Origin: Streptosporangiaceae bacterium
GTDB lineage: Bacteria > Actinomycetota > Actinomycetes > Streptosporangiales > Streptosporangiaceae
Length of the DNA: 64,000 bases
NCBI GenBank assembly: GCA_025964695.1
Contig: JAOPYK010000098.1
Location: 1-64,000, forward strand
Reading direction: 5' to 3'
Below are positions 59,521-64,000 of the stretch, piece by piece (within the stretch, counting starts at the first letter, position 1; every line of letters starts with the position of its first letter). A program made the translations under genes and the position numbers. Below the pieces are notes generated by a model. It worked only from the letters and a program-made list of their open reading frames with translations, did no database searches and had not been told where the DNA came from.

Positions 59521-60426
59521 ATGAGCACGGTGTACGTCCTGACGTTGTCCTGCCCGGATCGCCCCGGCATCGTCGCGGCGGTCTCCGCGGTGCTGGCGGA
59601 GCGGGGCTGCAACATCCTGGAGAGCCAGCAGTACGGCGACGCGGCGACGGCCCGCTTCTTCATGCGCGTCCAGTTCGCCGGCCCCGGCCACTCGGGGGAC
59701 GCGGCCGCCCACCCGCCCGCGGATGCGTACGCGGGGCGCGCCGGCACCGGCCTGGACGAGCTGAAGGGGGCCTTCGCGACGCTGGCGCGCGAGTTCGCCT
59801 TCGACTGGCGGCTGCACGACCGCGCCGACCGGCCCCGGGTGCTGATCATGGTCTCCAAAGGCGGGCACTGCCTCAACGACCTGCTCTTCCGGGTCCGCTC
59901 CGGGCTGCTGGACATCGACGTCGTCGCCGTCGTGTCCAACCACCCCGACCTGCGGCCGCTCACCCAGTCGTACGGCATCGACTATCACCATTTGCCGGTG
60001 CCCCCCGGTGGCAGGGCAGCGCAGGAGGCGGAGGTCCTCACGCTGGTGCAGCACTACCGTGCCGATCTGGTGGTGCTCGCCCGCTACATGCAGATCCTCT
60101 CCGACGACCTCTGCGCGAAGCTGGAGGGCAGGGTGATCAACATCCACCACTCCTTCCTGCCGAGCTTCAAGGGCGCCAAGCCCTACCACCAGGCGCATGC
60201 CCGGGGCGTGAAGCTCATCGGCGCGACCGCGCACTACGTCACCCCGGACCTCGACGAGGGGCCGATCATCGAGCAGGAGGTCGCCCGGGTAGACCACGCC
60301 CAGGGGCCGGAGGAGCTCATGGCGGTCGGTCGTGACACCGAGTGCCTGGCCCTGGCCCGCGCGGTCCGTTGGCACGCCGAACACCGTGTCCTGCTCAACG
60401 GCGACAAGACGGTCGTGTTCCGATAG
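59521..60426 (+). CDS. purU: Formyltetrahydrofolate deformylase
   Basis: 301 aa; hydrolyses 10-formyl-THF to THF and formate, balancing one-carbon pools. The N-terminal ACT domain is YVLTLSCPDRPGIVAAVSAVLAERGCNILESQQY. The formyltransferase fold has VLIMVSKGGHCLNDLLFRVRSG, VVSNHPDLRPLTQSYGIDYHHLPV, VVLARYMQILS, INIHHSFLPSFKGAKPYHQAHARGVKLIGATAHYVTPDLDEGPII with catalytic Asn, His and Asp. An internal Gly/Ala/Pro insert (GHSGDAAAHPPADAYAGRAGT) lengthens the ACT-catalytic linker. Part of the serine/one-carbon neighbourhood with sdaA and glyA. Confidence 0.94.
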   Translation: MSTVYVLTLSCPDRPGIVAAVSAVLAERGCNILESQQYGDAATARFFMRVQFAGPGHSGDAAAHPPADAYAGRAGTGLDELKGAFATLAREFAFDWRLHDRADRPRVLIMVSKGGHCLNDLLFRVRSGLLDIDVVAVVSNHPDLRPLTQSYGIDYHHLPVPPGGRAAQEAEVLTLVQHYRADLVVLARYMQILSDDLCAKLEGRVINIHHSFLPSFKGAKPYHQAHARGVKLIGATAHYVTPDLDEGPIIEQEVARVDHAQGPEELMAVGRDTECLALARAVRWHAEHRVLLNGDKTVVFR

Positions 60427-60475
60427 CTTCCGGGCCCCGCCGACCCGGGTGAGCCGGCTGTTAGATTCAGGAACG

Positions 60476-60492
60476 GCCTTCCGTGGGAAGGC
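60476..60492. other. Short perfect hairpin just upstream of the M20 gene
   Basis: GCCTTCC-GTG-GGAAGGC, 7-bp stem, lies about 10 bp before the GGAGG of the amidohydrolase gene. TTAGATT a few bases further upstream resembles a -10 box, which would put the hairpin at the 5' end of the transcript. It could equally be a weak terminator for purU. Confidence 0.4.
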
Positions 60493-60512
60493 GTCGGCGG
60501 CGGAGGTGCCCG

Positions 60513-61718
60513 ATGTCCATGCTCGATGACGCTGCCGATCTCAATGACGATCTTGTACGACTCCGGCACGAGCTGCATCGGGAGCCGGAGATCGGGCTGC
60601 AGCTGCCCCGCACCCAGGAACGGGTCCTCGCCGCGCTCGACGGACTGCCTTTGGAGATCACGACGGGCAAGCGGCTCTCGTCGGTGACCGGTGTGCTGCG
60701 TGGCGGCCGCCCCGGGCCGACGGTGCTGCTGCGCGGCGACATGGACGCACTGCCGGTGGCCGAGCGGACCGGTGTCGCCTACGCCTCGACCGTCGAGGGG
60801 GTCATGCACGCCTGCGGCCATGACCTGCACACCACCATGCTGGTCGGGGCGGCCCGGCTGCTGGCCGCGCGCCGGGCCGAGCTGGCCGGCGACGTCGTGT
60901 TCATGTTCCAGCCGGGTGAAGAGGGCCTCCGCGGGGCGGAGCACATGATCGACGAAGGGGTGCTGGAGGCGTCCGGGGAGCGGCCGGTCGCGGCGTACGG
61001 ACTCCATGTGGCCTCTTCTTTGCTGCCGAACGGCTGGTTCGCGGCCAGGTCCGGGCCGATGATGGCGGCCGCCGACCAGCTGGCGGTGACGGTGCGCGGG
61101 GCCGGAGGGCACGGCGCGCAGCCGCATCTGGCCAAGGATCCGGTCCCGGTCGCCTGTGAGATGGTGCTCGCGCTGCAGACGTTCGTGACCCGTAACTTCG
61201 ACGTCTTCGACCCGGTCGTGCTCACCGTCGGCAGCTTCCACGCCGGCACCAAGGAGAACGTCATCGCCGACACCGCCGAGTTCGGGGTGACCCTGCGTTC
61301 GTTCTCCGAGGCGTCGCACGCGCGCATCCGGGACGGGGTGGTCGGGGTGGTGCGTGGCATCGCGGCTGCCCACGGGCTGGCGGTGGAGACCGAGTTCCTC
61401 ATGAGCTACCCGGTGACGGTCAACGACGCGGCCGAGACCGGTTTCGCCGAGGCCACCATCGGCTCGCTGTTCGGCGCGGACCGGTTCGTGTCGCTGCCCA
61501 ACCCGCTGACCAGCTCGGAGGACTTCTCCCTTGTGCTGAACCAGGTGCCGGGGGCGCTCGTCTTCCTCGGCGCCTGCCCTCCTGACCGCGATGTGTCCAC
61601 CGCGCCGTTCAACCATGCGGCCGAGGCCGCCTTCGACGACAGTGTCCTTACCGACGGCGCCGCGCTGCTGGCCTCCCTCGCTCAGGGGCGTCTCGCCGGA
61701 GATTCCACCGTGTGGTGA
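60513..61718 (+). CDS. M20-family metallo-amidohydrolase (hippurate hydrolase-like)
   Basis: 401 aa from the ATG at 60513, with CGGAGG upstream. RLRHELHREPEIGLQLPRTQ, TVLLRGDMDALPVAERTG, HACGHDLHTTMLVGAARLL, VVFMFQPGEEGLRGAEHMI and GAGGHGAQPHLAKDPVPVA are the M20D signatures, with metal ligands Cys/His/Glu in place. Such enzymes hydrolyse N-acyl amino acids or amino-acid conjugates. The VHASSLLPNGW region (LHVASSLLPNGW) is typical. Substrate unknown. Confidence 0.92.
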   Translation: MSMLDDAADLNDDLVRLRHELHREPEIGLQLPRTQERVLAALDGLPLEITTGKRLSSVTGVLRGGRPGPTVLLRGDMDALPVAERTGVAYASTVEGVMHACGHDLHTTMLVGAARLLAARRAELAGDVVFMFQPGEEGLRGAEHMIDEGVLEASGERPVAAYGLHVASSLLPNGWFAARSGPMMAAADQLAVTVRGAGGHGAQPHLAKDPVPVACEMVLALQTFVTRNFDVFDPVVLTVGSFHAGTKENVIADTAEFGVTLRSFSEASHARIRDGVVGVVRGIAAAHGLAVETEFLMSYPVTVNDAAETGFAEATIGSLFGADRFVSLPNPLTSSEDFSLVLNQVPGALVFLGACPPDRDVSTAPFNHAAEAAFDDSVLTDGAALLASLAQGRLAGDSTVW

Positions 61719-61733
61719 CGTAGAGTGGTATTA

Positions 61734-61750
61734 GGTGACACCTGGTCACC
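61734..61750. promoter_or_regulatory. Inverted repeat GGTGAC-N5-GTCACC before the Gln/His-rich gene
   Basis: A 6-bp perfect inverted repeat in the 48-bp gap between the M20 gene and the repeat-protein gene, just after TAGAGTGGTATTAGG, which may contain a -10 box. A compact operator or a small hairpin. Confidence 0.4.
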
Positions 61751-61766
61751 ATGGGGGGGATGTCAG

Positions 61767-62156
61767 ATGAAGAACCTGAACTCCAAGCCCGAAAACACGT
61801 CGGGCAAGGCGAAGAACGCCGCCGGCAAGACGAGCGGCGGCAAGCGGCGCGAGCACCCGGGCGAGGCGGACGAGCCCCAGCCCCAGGGCCAGGCCCAGGC
61901 GCACGGTCAGGGCCACAGCCAGGGCCAGGGCCAGGCGCACGGTCAGGCCCAGGGCCACAGCCAGGGCCAGCCCCAGGGCCAGGGCCAGGCCCACGGCGAG
62001 GCCCAGGCCCACGGCGAGGCCCAGGGCCACAGCCAGGCCCAGCCCCAGGCCCAGGCCCAGGCCCAGGCGCACGGTCAGGGCCAGGAAGCCGTCGATGACG
62101 CGAAGGACAAGGTCGGCGACGCCGTCGACAAGATGAGGAAGATGTTCGGCAAGTAA
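61767..62156 (+). CDS. Low-complexity Gln/His/Gly/Ala repeat protein
   Basis: 129 aa from the ATG at 61767. An N-terminal Lys/Asn/Gly segment (NSKPENTSGKAKNAAGKTSGGKRREHPG) is followed by about 70 residues of imperfect repeats of the types GQAQAHGQ and GHSQGQ, with about nine His. It ends in a charged amphipathic helix (EAVDDAKDKVGDAVDKMRKMFGK) like CsbD/LEA proteins. The repeats suggest metal binding, a disordered tether or a condensate-forming region (all inference). No known family. A GGGGGGATG precedes the ATG. Confidence 0.65.
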   Translation: MKNLNSKPENTSGKAKNAAGKTSGGKRREHPGEADEPQPQGQAQAHGQGHSQGQGQAHGQAQGHSQGQPQGQGQAHGEAQAHGEAQGHSQAQPQAQAQAQAHGQGQEAVDDAKDKVGDAVDKMRKMFGK

Positions 62157-62171
62157 GCCGGGCCGCTTGGG

Positions 62172-62201
62172 GGCCGGTGGCGCGACGTCGCGCCACCGGC
62201 C
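62172..62201. terminator. 30-bp perfect palindrome between convergent genes
   Basis: GGCCGGTGGCGCGAC followed directly by its reverse complement, ending 1 bp before the sdaA stop codon. It lies between the repeat-protein gene and sdaA and is a probable bidirectional terminator. Confidence 0.8.
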
Positions 62202-62202
62202 G

Positions 62203-63582
62203 TCAGCACTCGATGACGTTGACGGCGAGGCCGCCGCGGCTGGTCTCCTTGTACTTGTCGAGCATGTCGCGGCCGGTGTCGCGCATCGTCTTGATCGCCT
62301 TGTCGAGTGAGACGAAATGCCGTCCGTCGCCGCGCAGGGCGATCCGGGCCGCGCCGATCGCCTTGATCGAGCCGACCGCGTTGCGTTCGATGCAGGGCAC
62401 CTGCACCAGGCCGCCCACCGGGTCGCAGGTCAGGCCCAGGTTGTGCTCGATGCCGATCTCGGCGGCGTTCTCCACCTGCTCCGGGGTGCCGCCCATGATC
62501 TCGGTGAGGCCGGCCGCCGCCATCGAGCAGGCGGAGCCGACCTCGCCCTGGCAGCCCACCTCGGCGCCCGAGATGCTGGCGTTCTGCTTGAACAGCACCC
62601 CGATGGCGCCGGCGGTGAGCAGGAACCTGATGACGCCGTCGTCGTCGGCCCCCGGCACGAATTTGTCGTAGTAGTGCAGCAGCGCGGGGATGATCCCGGC
62701 CGCGCCGTTGGTGGGCGCGGTGACGATACGGCCACCGGCCGCGTTCTCCTCGTTGACCGCCAGCGCGAACAGCGTCACCCAGTCCATGGCGGCCAGCGGA
62801 TCCTGGCCCGTCTCGGTGGTGAGCTTGCGGTAGAGCTGGTGGGCCCGGCGGCGCACTTTGAGCCCGCCGGGAAGCAGGCCCTCGCTGGCACAGCCCCGGC
62901 TCACGCATTCCCGCATGACCCGCCACAGGTTCAGCAGCCCGTCCCGGATCTCCTGCTCGGACCGGCCGAACGCCTTTTCGTTCTCCAGCATCAGAGCCGA
63001 GATCGACAGCCCGGTCTTCTGGGTGAGTTCGAGCAGTTCGGCGGCCGATCCGAACGGATGGGGCAGCAGCGTGTCATCGGCCTTGATCCGGTCCGCGCCG
63101 GTGGCGTTCTCGTCGACCACGAAACCGCCGCCCACCGAGTAGTAGACCCTCGACCGCAGCTCCGTGCCGTCCGTGCCGCTCGCGGTGAAGCGCATGCCGT
63201 TGGGATGGCCGGGCAGCGACACCTTGCGCTCGAAGATCAGGTGCTCGCCGACCACGAAGGGCACCTGGGGCCCGTCCGGCCCCCAAAGCCGCAGCGTGCC
63301 GTTCTCGCGTACGGTGGCCAGCCGCCGCTCGATGGAGTCGACCTCGACGAGTTCGGGCTTGTCGCCTTCCAGGCCGAGGAACACCGCCTTGTCGCTGCCG
63401 TGACCCTTCCCTGTCAGCCCCAGCGAGCCGTACAAGATCACCTGGACGCCGGTGACGGACGGCAGCAGGCCGTCGGCGTGCAGGCCCCGGGCGAACCGGT
63501 GGGCGGCCGCCATCGGCCCGCCCGTGTGCGAACTCGACGGCCCGATACCGACCTTGAACAGATCGAAAACGCTGATCGCCAT
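62203..63582 (-). CDS. sdaA: L-serine ammonia-lyase (serine dehydratase)
   Basis: 459 aa single-chain [4Fe-4S] serine dehydratase, converting L-serine to pyruvate and ammonia. [23 protein letters not shown] is the start of the beta domain. Cluster Cys are visible in [20 protein letters not shown] and [21 protein letters not shown], with [15 protein letters not shown] between. The ATG at 63582 begins MAISVFDLF; the track extension upstream covers the hairpin region. It follows glyA on the same strand, so serine formed or used by SHMT can be degraded here. Confidence 0.94.
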   Translation of the reverse strand: MAISVFDLFKVGIGPSSSHTGGPMAAAHRFARGLHADGLLPSVTGVQVILYGSLGLTGKGHGSDKAVFLGLEGDKPELVEVDSIERRLATVRENGTLRLWGPDGPQVPFVVGEHLIFERKVSLPGHPNGMRFTASGTDGTELRSRVYYSVGGGFVVDENATGADRIKADDTLLPHPFGSAAELLELTQKTGLSISALMLENEKAFGRSEQEIRDGLLNLWRVMRECVSRGCASEGLLPGGLKVRRRAHQLYRKLTTETGQDPLAAMDWVTLFALAVNEENAAGGRIVTAPTNGAAGIIPALLHYYDKFVPGADDDGVIRFLLTAGAIGVLFKQNASISGAEVGCQGEVGSACSMAAAGLTEIMGGTPEQVENAAEIGIEHNLGLTCDPVGGLVQVPCIERNAVGSIKAIGAARIALRGDGRHFVSLDKAIKTMRDTGRDMLDKYKETSRGGLAVNVIEC

Positions 63583-63612
63583 GAAGCCACCTCGTTGTAG
63601 CGGCGACCCTCG

Positions 63613-63659
63613 ACCGCCGTGATCATGTGATCGATGATCGACCACATGATCACGGCGGT
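63613..63659 (-). terminator. 17-bp perfect hairpin between glyA and sdaA
   Basis: ACCGCCGTGATCATGTG (63613-63629) pairs perfectly with CACATGATCACGGCGGT (63643-63659), loop 13 nt. It starts 16 nt past the glyA stop on the minus strand and ends 31 nt before the sdaA start. A terminator or an attenuation/processing element between the two genes. Confidence 0.75.
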
Positions 63660-63674
63660 GGGGGAAAGGGTGGG

Positions 63675-64000
63675 TCAGAGGTCGGGGTAGAGCGGGTGGG
63701 CGTCGGCCAGGGCCGTCACCCTGGCCTTCAGCGCCACCGCGTCATAGGACGGCTGTAGCGCCAAGGCCAGGATGTCGGCCACCTCCACGAAGTCGGCGGC
63801 CTGGAAGCCCCGGGTGGCCAGCGCGGGCGTGCCCACGCGCAGGCCCGAGGTCACCATCGGCGGACGCGGGTCGTTCGGGACCGCGTTGCGGTTCACCGTG
63901 ATGCCGATCTCGTGCAGCCGGTCCTCAGCGTCACGCCCGGTGAGCTCGGAGTCGACCAGGTCCACCAGTACCAGGTGCACATCCGTGCCCCCGGTCAGCA
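63675..64000 (-). CDS. glyA: Serine hydroxymethyltransferase, C-terminal part (runs off the window)
   Basis: The C-terminal about 108 residues, continuing beyond base 64000. [63 protein letters not shown] is diagnostic of SHMT, which interconverts serine and glycine with THF. The tail is short and standard. Upstream sequence, including the PLP lysine, is outside the window. Confidence 0.93.
   Translation of the reverse strand, partial: LTGGTDVHLVLVDLVDSELTGRDAEDRLHEIGITVNRNAVPNDPRPPMVTSGLRVGTPALATRGFQAADFVEVADILALALQPSYDAVALKARVTALADAHPLYPDL

Overview
The window is high-GC, gene-dense DNA with many GTG starts, short intergenic gaps and long spurious antisense ORFs, as expected of a filamentous actinomycete. 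Three blocks of gene order point the same way. A DivIVA-type coiled-coil gene lies next to methylmalonyl-CoA epimerase and a thiolase, as around Streptomyces filP/scy. The run pncB-clpS-DUF2017-mec-cysO-cysM...murI-MBL-rph-rdgB matches the mycobacterial Rv1330c-Rv1341 region. bcp and a DUF3618 gene lie beside a tRNA-Leu. I infer Actinomycetia, plausibly Streptosporangiales; the exact genus cannot be read from the sequence by eye.

Layout. 1-13.2 kb: fused 3-hydroxyacyl-CoA dehydrogenase, two alpha/beta hydrolases, AI-2E-type transporter, FilP/Scy-like polarity protein, epimerase and thiolase, several DUF membrane proteins, and a two-gene ABC exporter. 13.2-22.3 kb: YbbN-like thioredoxin, cytidylate-kinase-like protein, malic enzyme, two LPxTG-like surface proteins, YqgE, DUF3039, a secreted M43 metalloprotease and a DEAD/DEAH helicase. 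22.4-25.6 kb: gluconokinase and an NAD-salvage set (pncA, marR, pncB). 25.6-33.8 kb: clpS, the CysO/CysM/Mec protein-thiocarboxylate cysteine pathway, then murI, a metallo-beta-lactamase phosphodiesterase homologue, rph and rdgB, interrupted by a DUF3825 protein and a thioesterase. 33.8-38.6 kb: a proline-rich repeat protein, a SigE-family sigma factor with a coupled membrane partner, and three consecutive MEDS-domain switch genes (RsbA-type, STAS-type, RsbA-type). 38.6-45.7 kb: a frameshifted HNH gene beside tRNA-Leu(UAG), bcp, DUF3618, GH4 glycosidase, PfkB kinase, SIMPL protein, a PLP deaminase/aldolase and an LpqC-like esterase lipoprotein. 45.7-59.4 kb: an ABC importer diverging from an aldehyde dehydrogenase / CoA-transferase / citryl-CoA-lyase-like cluster, a large ALP-like membrane protein, NUDIX, a frameshifted PhnW-like aminotransferase and a LysR regulator. 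59.5-64 kb: purU, M20 amidohydrolase, a Gln/His/Gly repeat protein, sdaA and the 3' end of glyA, a serine/one-carbon neighbourhood.

Most genes are housekeeping. The parts most worth a second look are the MEDS triplet with its sigma-factor neighbour; the importer plus aldehyde-oxidising, CoA-transferring and lyase cluster with a tandemly duplicated structured repeat inside it; the CysO carrier whose diglycine is followed by two arginines, together with a possible leader ORF upstream; and the palindrome lying over the start codon of the marR gene between the two NAD-salvage genes. Several start codons carry a TAnnnT box 6-8 nt upstream, suggesting leaderless transcripts.
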